Below are positions 1-4,907 of a stretch of DNA of 9,835 bases, piece after piece. This stretch comes from Streptosporangiaceae bacterium (GTDB taxonomy: Bacteria; Actinomycetota; Actinomycetes; Streptosporangiales; Streptosporangiaceae), in the NCBI GenBank assembly GCA_030050125.1, contig JASIJN010000210.1:1-9835 (forward strand). Direction: 5' to 3'. The notes under the pieces are model-generated. The model was not told where the DNA came from and ran no database searches. It saw only the letters and a program-made list of their open reading frames with translations. Numbering within the stretch: the stretch's first letter is position 1; each line of letters begins with the position of its first letter. The position numbers were made by a program, and so were the translations under genes.

Positions 1-6
1 GGCCGC

Positions 7-32
7 TGCCTCCAGCTAGTCCCTGGGAGGCA
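7..32 (-). terminator. Terminator-like hairpin after arsC
   Basis: TGCCTCC (7-13) and GGAGGCA (26-32) form a perfect 7-bp stem around a 12-nt loop. In the minus-strand reading the hairpin starts 7 nt after the arsC stop codon. There is no T-tract, which is common for actinobacterial terminators. If it works, it ends the arsM-aqpS-arsC transcript here. The call rests only on the inverted repeat and its position. Confidence 0.45.
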
Positions 33-39
33 TCCGTCG

Positions 40-483
40 TCATGGAGCAGGAAAAGGCCCAGGCCGAGTGCCTGGGTTGGATGCGGGCAGCAGGTCGCCG
101 ATGAGCGCCTGGACACGATCGCGGATCTGATCTCTGATCTGGCGTACCGCCTCCACGGGCTGGCCGGCGGGGTCGGGGAGGTCCCAGTCGAGGTAGCGCT
201 TGCCGGGGTAAACGGGGCAGGCGTCACCGCAGCCCATGGTGATGACCACGTCGGCGGCCTGGACTTTATCAGTGGTCAGTGGCTTGGGGAACCCGCGAGA
301 GATATCGAGGCCGATCTCGGCCATGGCCTGGACGACGGCGGGGTTGAGCTGGTCGGCGGGTTGCGATCCGGCTGAGGCCACGTAGACGCGCCCGGACGCC
401 TGGTGGTCGAGCAGGGCAGCGGCCATCTGGGAGCGGCCCGCGTTGTGGGTGCAGACGAACAGGACCCGGGGGATGTCGCGCAC
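40..483 (-). CDS. arsC: Arsenate reductase, low-MW phosphatase fold
   Basis: This 147-aa cytoplasmic enzyme reduces As(V) to As(III) so that it can be exported or methylated. The low-molecular-weight phosphatase P-loop C-X5-R is complete (C11 to R17, CTHNAGRS). It is followed by the M-G-C-G-D-A-C-P segment with C85 and C89, and by the DWDLPDP loop, whose aspartates match the general acid region. The length is usual for the family. In actinobacteria relatives are typically recycled by mycothiol/mycoredoxin; thioredoxin coupling through C85/C89 is also possible and cannot be settled from sequence. The start is GTG at 481-483, chosen because a strong ribosome site (AAGGAGG, about 5 nt upstream) precedes it and no in-frame ATG gives a full P-loop. 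It is the last gene of the arsM-aqpS-arsC operon, 21 nt after the aquaporin stop. Confidence 0.93.
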   Translation of the reverse strand: MRDIPRVLFVCTHNAGRSQMAAALLDHQASGRVYVASAGSQPADQLNPAVVQAMAEIGLDISRGFPKPLTTDKVQAADVVITMGCGDACPVYPGKRYLDWDLPDPAGQPVEAVRQIRDQIRDRVQALIGDLLPASNPGTRPGPFPAP

Positions 484-504
484 TGCCGCCTCCTTCCGAT
501 GTGC

Positions 505-1224
505 TCAGCCTGCGACTTGGGCGGGCTCTTCGACTTGGGCCCGGCTGTGGCCGACCGGGTAGAGGATCACGGCCAGGAGGGTGCCCATCGTGGCGCCGAC
601 GAGTTGCGCGGCGATGAACGCCGGTGCCGAGGCGGGCGCGATCCCGGCGTAGGTGTTGGTGAGGGACCGGCCGATGGTGACCGCGGGGTTGGCGAACGAT
701 GTGGAGGCGGTGAACCAGCACGCCGCGCCGATCCAGGCGCCGACCGCCCAGGCCACATGCTGCAGGCGCCCGGTGCGGGCCAGGGAGACGATGACAATCA
801 GCAGCCCCGCAGTGGCGACGACCTCGCTGAGCAAGATGGGCGTGCCCCCGCGGTGGTGCTGTGAGGGACTGAGGACGGGTTCGCCGAACATGGCGTCGGC
901 CAGCGCGGCCCCGGCGATCGCCCCGATGGTCTGGCACGCCATGACCGCGGCAGCCTGGCCGAAGCCATAGCGGCGGGGAGTGCGGCGGCCCAGGATCCAG
1001 TCCGCGGCGGTGACGGCCGGGTTGAAGTGGGCACCTCCGGCCCGGATGAACACCAGGATCAGCACGGTCAGGCCGAGCGCGGTCACCAGCGAGTTGACCA
1101 GAAGCCGCAGCGCGCCATCGCTGGTCAGCCGGGTAGCGGCGATGCCTGACCCGACGACGACCGCAACGAGCAGGCCGGTGCCGGCGAACTCGGCCACCAG
1201 CCGCCTGGCCACGGCAGCATTCAT
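505..1224 (-). CDS. aqpS: Aquaglyceroporin of the AqpS arsenic type
   Basis: This 239-aa MIP-family channel has six hydrophobic spans and two half-helix NPA motifs (N68-P69-A70 and N179-P180-A181). The arginine that normally follows the second NPA and forms the narrow selectivity filter is replaced by V182. From memory, the arsenic channel AqpS of Sinorhizobium meliloti shows the same replacement. The inferred role is passive movement of neutral As(OH)3, letting As(III) made by ArsC leave down its gradient, and possibly methylated arsenicals too. The ATG overlaps the arsM stop in an ATGA (1221-1224), showing translational coupling. Passage of other small neutral solutes such as glycerol cannot be excluded. 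The family call is firm; the arsenic role comes from context and the variant filter. Confidence 0.9.
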   Translation of the reverse strand: MNAAVARRLVAEFAGTGLLVAVVVGSGIAATRLTSDGALRLLVNSLVTALGLTVLILVFIRAGGAHFNPAVTAADWILGRRTPRRYGFGQAAAVMACQTIGAIAGAALADAMFGEPVLSPSQHHRGGTPILLSEVVATAGLLIVIVSLARTGRLQHVAWAVGAWIGAACWFTASTSFANPAVTIGRSLTNTYAGIAPASAPAFIAAQLVGATMGTLLAVILYPVGHSRAQVEEPAQVAG

Positions 1225-2024
1225 GCGACGGCGGGCTTGACGGCCCGGATGATCGCCGAATGCATCCCCGGAGCGGCCTCGCTGGTGAAGGTCACCGACC
1301 CGTCAGTGAACCCGGCAGCGGCCAGGCCGTCGAGGTACTCCGCCCGGGACAGAGCACCGGCGATGCAGCCCACATACGATCCAGCAGCCGCGCGGTCGGC
1401 GGCCGACAGCTGATCCTCGGCCACCACGTCAGTGATCCCGATCCGCCCGCCCGGGACCAGGACACGGAACATCTCCGCGAGCACCGCGGGCTTGTCCGTG
1501 GAGAGATTGATCACACAATTGGAGATCACCACGTCCACCGCCGCGTCCGGCAGCGGCAGGTCTTCGATCTCACCCTTGAGGAACTCCACGTTGCTTGCTC
1601 CAGCCTTGGCGGCATTAGCCCGGGCCAGAGTCAGCATCTCGTCGGTCATGTCCACGCCGTAGGCGAACCCGGACAGCCCGACCCGGCGGGCCGACAGCAG
1701 CACGTCAATGCCGCCGCCCGAGCCAAGGTCCAAGACGCGCTCACCCTCGCGCAGGTCCGCGACGGCCAGCGGGTTCCCGCACCCGAGGCTGGCCAGCACC
1801 GCGTCCCGCGGGAGGCCGTCGGTCTCCCCCTCGCCATACAGCCGGCCACCGAAGCAGCCGGCCGAATCCAGCGCCGCCGACCCTGTCTCGCAACACGAGC
1901 CGCTTGCCGAACTCTCGACGGATGGAGACGTGACTCCCGGCCGCGGCTCCAGCACGACTCGGGCAGCCTCCGCATACCGGGAGCGGACCTGCTCGCGCAG
2001 GCTGCTGCTGGTCTCATCGGTCAT
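1221..2024 (-). CDS. arsM: Arsenite S-adenosylmethionine methyltransferase
   Basis: This 267-aa cytoplasmic enzyme transfers methyl groups from SAM to As(III), giving methylated, often volatile arsenicals. The Rossmann SAM site is DLGSGGGID (99-107), followed by the acidic strand YGVDMTDEM (122-130). The ArsM cysteines are present: C44-C45 and C57 near the N-terminus, C82 in LGCGNP, C170 in SNCVINLS, and C220 in YVGCIAGAL. C170 and C220 are 50 residues apart, as are the two As-binding cysteines of characterised algal ArsM (from memory). The frame stays open to 2195, but the ATG at 2022-2024 is chosen because AGGAGAG lies 9 nt upstream and the protein then begins with the usual SLREQVRSRYAEAA helix. 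It is the first gene of the minus-strand operon, divergent from arsR. Confidence 0.93.
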   Translation of the reverse strand: MTDETSSSLREQVRSRYAEAARVVLEPRPGVTSPSVESSASGSCCETGSAALDSAGCFGGRLYGEGETDGLPRDAVLASLGCGNPLAVADLREGERVLDLGSGGGIDVLLSARRVGLSGFAYGVDMTDEMLTLARANAAKAGASNVEFLKGEIEDLPLPDAAVDVVISNCVINLSTDKPAVLAEMFRVLVPGGRIGITDVVAEDQLSAADRAAAGSYVGCIAGALSRAEYLDGLAAAGFTDGSVTFTSEAAPGMHSAIIRAVKPAVA

Positions 2025-2063
2025 CTGCGACCACTCTCCTGGCATAGATGGCTGTCGATGTCC

Positions 2064-2092
2064 AGCCTGGCGAAGAGATAGACAGATGTCAA
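2064..2092 (-). promoter_or_regulatory. Candidate promoter of arsM-aqpS-arsC
   Basis: On the minus strand a perfect TTGACA (-35, 2087-2092) is followed after 17 nt by CAGGCT (2064-2069), which keeps only the two most conserved -10 bases (A2 and T6). This predicts a start near 2057 and a leader of about 33 nt containing the AGGAGAG ribosome site. The -35 sits in one half of the palindrome at 2078-2093, so ArsR bound there would block it. The -10 is weak, so confidence is moderate. Confidence 0.45.
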
Positions 2093-2093
2093 T
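2078..2093. promoter_or_regulatory. Candidate ArsR operator between arsM and arsR
   Basis: ATAGACA-GA-TGTCAAT is an inverted repeat of two 7-nt arms (6 of 7 pairs match) around a 2-nt centre. It covers both predicted -35 boxes: TAGACA of arsR (2079-2084) and TTGACA of arsM (2087-2092, minus strand). ArsR/SmtB dimers bind short, imperfect 12-2-12-like palindromes in such positions and leave DNA when As(III) binds. A partly similar GATGTC...GCCTG block occurs 28 bp away at 2057-2069 and could be a weaker second site. Confidence 0.6.
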
Positions 2094-2107
2094 GCCTGCC
2101 GCATACT
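2079..2107 (+). promoter_or_regulatory. Candidate arsR promoter for a leaderless mRNA
   Basis: TAGACA (2079-2084), a 17-nt spacer and CATACT (2102-2107) match the -35/-10 pattern with optimal spacing. The predicted start of transcription, 6-7 nt after the -10, falls at 2113-2114, on the GTG chosen as the arsR start. This agrees with the lack of any ribosome-binding sequence before that codon. Confidence 0.5.
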
Positions 2108-2113
2108 TGCCAG

Positions 2114-2473
2114 GTGACCACCTCACCCGGCCTCCAGGAATGGCCAGGCCTCCCGGTAGCCGAGGCGTGCTGCACCCCCCTGCTGCGTGAGCCAATCACC
2201 GCCAGCCAGGCCGCAGATCTTGCCCGGCTGCTCAAGGCCTTGGCCGACCCCACGCGGCTGCGGCTGGTGTCCATGGTCGCCGCCCATGAAGGCGGCGAGG
2301 CCTGTGTCTGTGAGCTGACCGAGCCCCTCGGCCTGACCCAGCCGACTATCTCTCACCACCTCAGGATCCTTGTAGACGCCGGGATCTTCACCCGCGACAA
2401 GCGCGGCGTCTGGGCCTACTACGCCCTGGTGCCCTCAGCTCTGGACGCCCTCGCAGCGGTGCTGCACAGCTGA
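2114..2473 (+). CDS. arsR: ArsR-family arsenite-responsive repressor
   Basis: This is a 119-aa ArsR/SmtB winged-helix repressor. The recognition helix region is LTQPTISHHLRIL (74-86), followed by the wing DKRGVWAYYAL. Likely As(III) ligands are the N-terminal C19-C20 pair and C64/C66 (E-A-C-V-C-E-L). An N-terminal CC pair plus a cysteine at the C64/C66 region is the arrangement described for the Corynebacterium glutamicum ArsR (Cys15/16/55, from memory), distinct from the E. coli type. An ATG at 2048 would add 22 residues, but that extension runs over the operator and both promoters and looks non-coding. The GTG at 2114 gives the usual length and fits a leaderless transcript. It is divergent from arsM and should repress both directions. 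Confidence 0.9.
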   Translation: MTTSPGLQEWPGLPVAEACCTPLLREPITASQAADLARLLKALADPTRLRLVSMVAAHEGGEACVCELTEPLGLTQPTISHHLRILVDAGIFTRDKRGVWAYYALVPSALDALAAVLHS

Positions 2474-2615
2474 CATCCGCGCCTGCCGGTATTTCCCGAG
2501 TCGACGACGTGCCCGCCCGGTGGGCTGGGTGGCGGTATGGCCTGTGAAGCGATGACGAAGGTCCCGGCTGGTTGCGGACATTCAGCCGTGACGGTCGGGG
2601 CGGGCCGGGCGGAAA

Positions 2616-2625
2616 ACTTCGAAGT
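2616..2625. repeat. Perfect 10-bp palindrome ACTTCGAAGT
   Basis: ACTTCGAAGT is fully self-complementary and lies 55 nt before the membrane-protein gene at 2680, in an AT-richer patch (2611-2636) of an otherwise GC-rich 206-bp gap. It could be an operator upstream of that gene, but no convincing -35/-10 pair is visible around it. Apart from this I see nothing clear between 2474 and 2679. Confidence 0.3.
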
Positions 2626-2679
2626 GTCGGATAAAGCCGGACGGTGACCCGGGCCGGCGTACAGAAGGAGGCGTTTGAG

Positions 2680-3267
2680 ATGCGCCGCATATCAGCTTTC
2701 CGGTGGGCAGGCGTCGCGCTGGCAGTGGTGCTGCTGGTGGCCGGCGGCCTGCTGCTGTGGGGCTCGACTTACGTGCACAACACCGTGCAGAGCCAGCTCT
2801 CCGCGCAGCAGATCTTCTTCCCGCCCAAGGCCGCGTTCGCACACCCCAAGGCCGGCACCGAGATCACCCCGAGCATGATCCCGTCGGTCTCCCAGTACGC
2901 CGGGCAGCAGATGCTGACCGGCCAGCAGGCCGAGGCCTACGCCGACCACTTCATCGCCGTCCACCTGACCGAGATCGGCGGCGGCAAGACCTACTCCCAG
3001 CTGTCGGCCGCAGCGATCGCCCAGCCTAAGAACGTCGCCCTGGCCGCCCAGGTCGCCACCGTGTTCAAGGGCACCACACTGCGCAGCATGCTGCTGAACG
3101 CCTACGGCTGGTGGAAGGTCTCGCAGATCATGTACATCGCCTCCATCGCCGGGTTCGCCCTCGGCGGGCTGGCCCTGATCGGCTCGGTGTTCGGGTTCGC
3201 CTTCGCCGGATCCCGGCCGCAGGCCACCGTGATCCCGGCCACCAAGGCCCAGAGCAAGGCCGCATGA
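2680..3267 (+). CDS. Two-span membrane protein of unknown function
   Basis: The 195-aa product has a short basic N-terminus (MRRISAFRW), a first membrane span at about 10-28, a roughly 115-residue polar segment (30-147), a second span at about 150-176, and a short basic tail. With both ends inside, the middle part would face outward. The middle contains Y-A-G-Q-Q-M-L-T-G-Q-Q-A-E-A-Y-A-D-H-F and G-G-G-K-T-Y-S-Q-L. I recognise this style of sequence from conserved actinobacterial hypothetical proteins, some of them wrongly labelled LigA ring-opening dioxygenase; I see no dioxygenase motif. No catalytic residues stand out. ATG 2680 is preferred over an upstream GTG at 2644 because AGAAGGAGG (2663-2671) lies 8 nt before it. 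It is 206 nt after arsR and ends before a strong hairpin, so it is probably its own transcription unit. Confidence 0.8.
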   Translation: MRRISAFRWAGVALAVVLLVAGGLLLWGSTYVHNTVQSQLSAQQIFFPPKAAFAHPKAGTEITPSMIPSVSQYAGQQMLTGQQAEAYADHFIAVHLTEIGGGKTYSQLSAAAIAQPKNVALAAQVATVFKGTTLRSMLLNAYGWWKVSQIMYIASIAGFALGGLALIGSVFGFAFAGSRPQATVIPATKAQSKAA

Positions 3268-3301
3268 CCACACCGCCACCGACGGCACCACACTCCCCGC
3301 C

Positions 3302-3333
3302 CTCCGGCCGGCGCCCCCCGGCGCCGGCCGGAG
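3302..3333 (+). terminator. Strong hairpin after the 2680 gene
   Basis: CTCCGGCCGGCGCC (3302-3315) pairs perfectly with GGCGCCGGCCGGAG (3320-3333), a 14-bp stem with a CCCC loop. It begins 34 nt after the membrane-protein stop. There is no T-run behind it, as is common for terminators in high-GC actinobacteria. It is the likely transcript end of the 2680-3267 gene. Confidence 0.75.
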
Positions 3334-3346
3334 CCGCACATCACCA

Positions 3347-3370
3347 CCCCGCCACCCCGCCCCCCCGCCC
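3347..3370 (-). other. G-quadruplex motif on the minus strand
   Basis: The plus strand reads C4-GCCA-C4-G-C7-G-C3, so the minus strand has four G runs of 3, 7, 4 and 4 with loops of 1, 1 and 4 nt, a textbook quadruplex pattern. It lies 13 nt after the terminator hairpin. A role is not shown; possibilities include polymerase pausing or simple C-tract composition. Confidence 0.45.
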
Positions 3371-3462
3371 GCCAGGACCCAGTGCCCGCCCGCCCAGGAC
3401 CTAAGACACTGCCCCCCGGCACCCCCATCAGCCACCCTGGTAAACGTCAGCGACCAGCCGAC

Positions 3463-3479
3463 ACCCCGCCCGGCGGGGT
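3463..3479. repeat. Short GC-rich hairpin
   Basis: ACCCCGCC and GGCGGGGT flank a single C, giving 8 complementary pairs, of which about 6-7 can form around a small loop. It is the second of three hairpins in this gap and may be a back-up terminator. Confidence 0.4.
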
Positions 3480-3540
3480 CACACACGGCGGCGCCGAGCC
3501 TGACCAGGCCGCCCGGGCACCACGTCTGGACAGCCTGGCC

Positions 3541-3576
3541 GGCCCCCGCGGGATCGGCGCATCTCCCGCGGGGGCC
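3541..3576. terminator. 13-bp perfect hairpin before the AlkZ-like gene
   Basis: GGCCCCCGCGGGA (3541-3553) pairs perfectly with TCCCGCGGGGGCC (3564-3576) around a 10-nt loop. It lies about 60 nt upstream of the candidate -10 of the next gene, so it is more likely an insulating terminator than a 5' leader element. Both strands can fold it equally, and no T-tract marks a direction. Confidence 0.5.
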
Positions 3577-3636
3577 TAACACACACCAGGCACCACAACA
3601 CCCCCCACCCCCCCGCCACCAGCCCACACGCCGGGC

Positions 3637-3654
3637 CGAAATGGTACCTTTTCG
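3637..3654. promoter_or_regulatory. 18-bp near-palindrome over a candidate -10
   Basis: CGAAATGGTACCTTTTCG is self-complementary except for one pair (16 of 18 bases), centred on GGTACC. Inside it TG-G-TACCTT (3642-3650) looks like an extended -10 for the gene at 3691. It is a conspicuous A/T-containing island in C-rich DNA. A repressor bound here would block transcription of the AlkZ-like gene. The binding protein is unknown. Confidence 0.5.
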
Positions 3655-3690
3655 CCGTCAATCCGGCCATGCTTGCCGTGGTGGTGTGAG

Positions 3691-4713
3691 GTGACCAGCA
3701 TTCGGCTCGACCTGACGCGATCGCAGATACTGGCGTTCCGGCGGCATGCTGGCTCTCTGGACGAGCGGCTTGCGCCCGGACCGGGCTCGCTTCGGCGCGC
3801 GGCCTGGGCCGGGCTGCAGGACAGCATGCCCCGGGCGGCGCTGCTCTCCATCCACGCGCGCGTCGAGGGAACCGAGCCGGCCACGTGGCAGGACCCTTCG
3901 CTGGTCCAACTGTGGGGACCGCGGTTCAGCGTCTTCGTCGTCGCCGCGTGCGACCTGGCCGTCTTCTCGCTCGGAACTCTGCCCGAGGACGCCAAGGGCC
4001 GGCGGAGAGCGGAGGACCTCGCCGGACGCCTTGGCGCGATCCTGCGCGGCGCGCCGATGCCCTACGCGGAGGCGGGCACCGCGCTCGGCGTGCACCCCAA
4101 CAGTCTCAGGTACGCGGCAGCGACCGGCACGGTCTTGATCAGGTGGGAAGGCGCGCGGCAGCCGACCGTCTGGACCGTGCCGCCGCCAGTGGACGACCCT
4201 CGCGACGCCCGCCTCGAACTGGCCCGGCGCTACCTGCATATCTACGGTCCCGCCACGCCCGGGGCCTTCGCCCGCTGGGCGGGGGTCGGCGCCCGGCAGG
4301 CCATCGCGGCGTTCGAGACGCTCCGCGAGTCGCTGGCGCCGGTCCGGACACCGGTCGGCGAGGGCTGGATCCTCGCCCAGGACGAATCGGCCTTCCGCGC
4401 CCCGCCGCGGCCCGGCGCACCGGCGCGGCTGCTCCCCAGCGGCGACGCCTATTTCCTCCTGCACGGCTCTGATCGCGACCTCCTGGTCCCGGACGCCGGC
4501 CGGCGCGGCGCGCTGTGGACCCCGCGCGTCTGGCCCGGCGGCCTCCTGGTCGAGGGAGAGATCGCCGGGACCTGGCGGCGCGCAGGCGCGGTGGTGACCG
4601 TGCAGCCCTGGCAGCAACTGTCGGGCGCGCAACGCGATGCGGTCATCGCGGAAGCAGAATCGCTGCCGCTGCCCGGCCTCGGCAAGCCGATCGTCGTCCA
4701 CTGGGACGCCTGA
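3691..4713 (+). CDS. AlkZ-like (HTH_42) winged-helix protein
   Basis: The 340-aa protein has the layout of the HTH_42 superfamily, which includes E. coli YcaQ/AlkZ2 and Streptomyces AlkZ. These glycosylases unhook interstrand crosslinks or excise bulky alkyl adducts, often as self-resistance to genotoxic natural products. Visible landmarks are the N-terminal LTRSQILAFRRHAG helix, GLQDSMPRAALLSIHARVEG (41-60), a winged-helix segment LARRYLHIYGPATPGAFARWAG (178-198), and the late RLLPSGDAYFLL and LVEGEIAGTWRR segments (247-298). In active members the 42-45 region carries Q-x-Q; here it is Q43-D44-S45, so activity may be altered or lost. The GTG at 3691 is chosen because the protein then starts as its relatives do; a TTG at 3673 would add six residues, and no strong ribosome site marks either. 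No biosynthetic cluster is visible nearby. An alternative is a DNA-binding regulator without catalysis. Confidence 0.8.
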   Translation: MTSIRLDLTRSQILAFRRHAGSLDERLAPGPGSLRRAAWAGLQDSMPRAALLSIHARVEGTEPATWQDPSLVQLWGPRFSVFVVAACDLAVFSLGTLPEDAKGRRRAEDLAGRLGAILRGAPMPYAEAGTALGVHPNSLRYAAATGTVLIRWEGARQPTVWTVPPPVDDPRDARLELARRYLHIYGPATPGAFARWAGVGARQAIAAFETLRESLAPVRTPVGEGWILAQDESAFRAPPRPGAPARLLPSGDAYFLLHGSDRDLLVPDAGRRGALWTPRVWPGGLLVEGEIAGTWRRAGAVVTVQPWQQLSGAQRDAVIAEAESLPLPGLGKPIVVHWDA

Positions 4714-4816
4714 CCCGCTCGCATCCTCACGTCGCGCAGGCCGCGCCGCACGCCAGGGCCGCAGAGCCCCTGAAGATCAGACGCTGACCGGCATCGCGCC
4801 CTTCCTGGCGGTCATG

Positions 4817-4839
4817 CCCGGCGCCCGCCGCCCGCCGGG
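4817..4839 (+). terminator. GC-rich hairpin before tetR
   Basis: CCCGGCG (4817-4823) and CGCCGGG (4833-4839) form a perfect 7-bp stem around a 9-nt loop. It ends 2 nt before the tetR -35 box and about 105 nt after the AlkZ-like stop codon. It probably separates the two transcription units. Confidence 0.4.
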
Positions 4840-4841
4840 GA

Positions 4842-4870
4842 TTGACACATGCTGACCGGTCGTATTAATT
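4842..4870 (+). promoter_or_regulatory. Candidate tetR promoter, leaderless
   Basis: TTGACA (4842-4847) is a perfect -35. The AT-rich TATTAATT (4863-4870) supplies the -10; TTAATT at 4865-4870 gives a 17-nt spacer. Transcription would then begin at about 4877-4878, on the ATG itself, and no ribosome site precedes that ATG. The spacer contains the palindrome GACCGGTC (4854-4861). Confidence 0.6.
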
Positions 4871-4907
4871 TCTTACCATGCGGTCAGAAAGTAAGCCGAT
4901 CGGTCAG
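4852..4907. promoter_or_regulatory. Candidate TetR operator: CGGTCAG heptamers
   Basis: CTGACCG occurs at 4852-4858, and its reverse complement CGGTCAG at 4881-4887 and 4901-4907; a further CTGACCG is at 4784-4790. The two CGGTCAG copies are exactly 20 bp apart, about two helical turns, and the first begins right after the tetR ATG. The upstream copy is part of the 8-bp palindrome GACCGGTC between -35 and -10. The arrangement suits binding by the adjacent TetR protein and autorepression. The copies at 4881 and 4901 are inside the coding region. Confidence 0.55.

Larger units (their letters stand above)
3268..3690. other. Structured C-rich intergenic region
   Basis: This gap of about 420 bp has no credible gene. 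Open frames here have proline/arginine-rich translations expected from C-rich DNA and lack ribosome sites. The plus strand is unusually rich in C and poor in T, notably at 3341-3380 and 3581-3630. It holds three hairpins (3302-3333, 3463-3479, 3541-3576), a minus-strand G-quadruplex motif (3347-3370) and a palindrome over a candidate -10 (3637-3654). Both flanking genes point the same way, so the hairpins cannot be explained as a shared convergent terminator. Confidence 0.7.

Noticed and set aside
2025..2195. Extension of arsM upstream to an alternative start at 2195
   Set aside because: It would run over the operator, both promoters and the start of arsR; the ATG at 2024 has its own good ribosome site.
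2511..2525. Terminator after arsR (GCCC...GGGC)
   Set aside because: Only a 4-bp stem with a 7-nt loop; too weak to call.
2540..2660. Possible transposon or integration remnant before the membrane-protein gene
   Set aside because: The segment with GTGTCGGATAAAGCC felt reminiscent of element ends, but there are no terminal inverted repeats, target duplications or transposase fragments to support it.
3382..3579. Small plus-strand open frame in the C-rich gap
   Set aside because: No ribosome site, Pro/Arg/Gly-rich product, and the frame runs through a 13-bp perfect hairpin.
2692..3627. A 311-codon minus-strand open frame over the membrane protein and the C-rich gap
   Set aside because: Gly/Trp/Arg-rich translation typical of reading C-rich DNA backwards, no ribosome site, and it crosses both strong hairpins.
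3658..4701. A 347-codon minus-strand open frame opposite the AlkZ-like gene
   Set aside because: It mirrors a gene with a clear HTH_42 match and shows no family motif itself.
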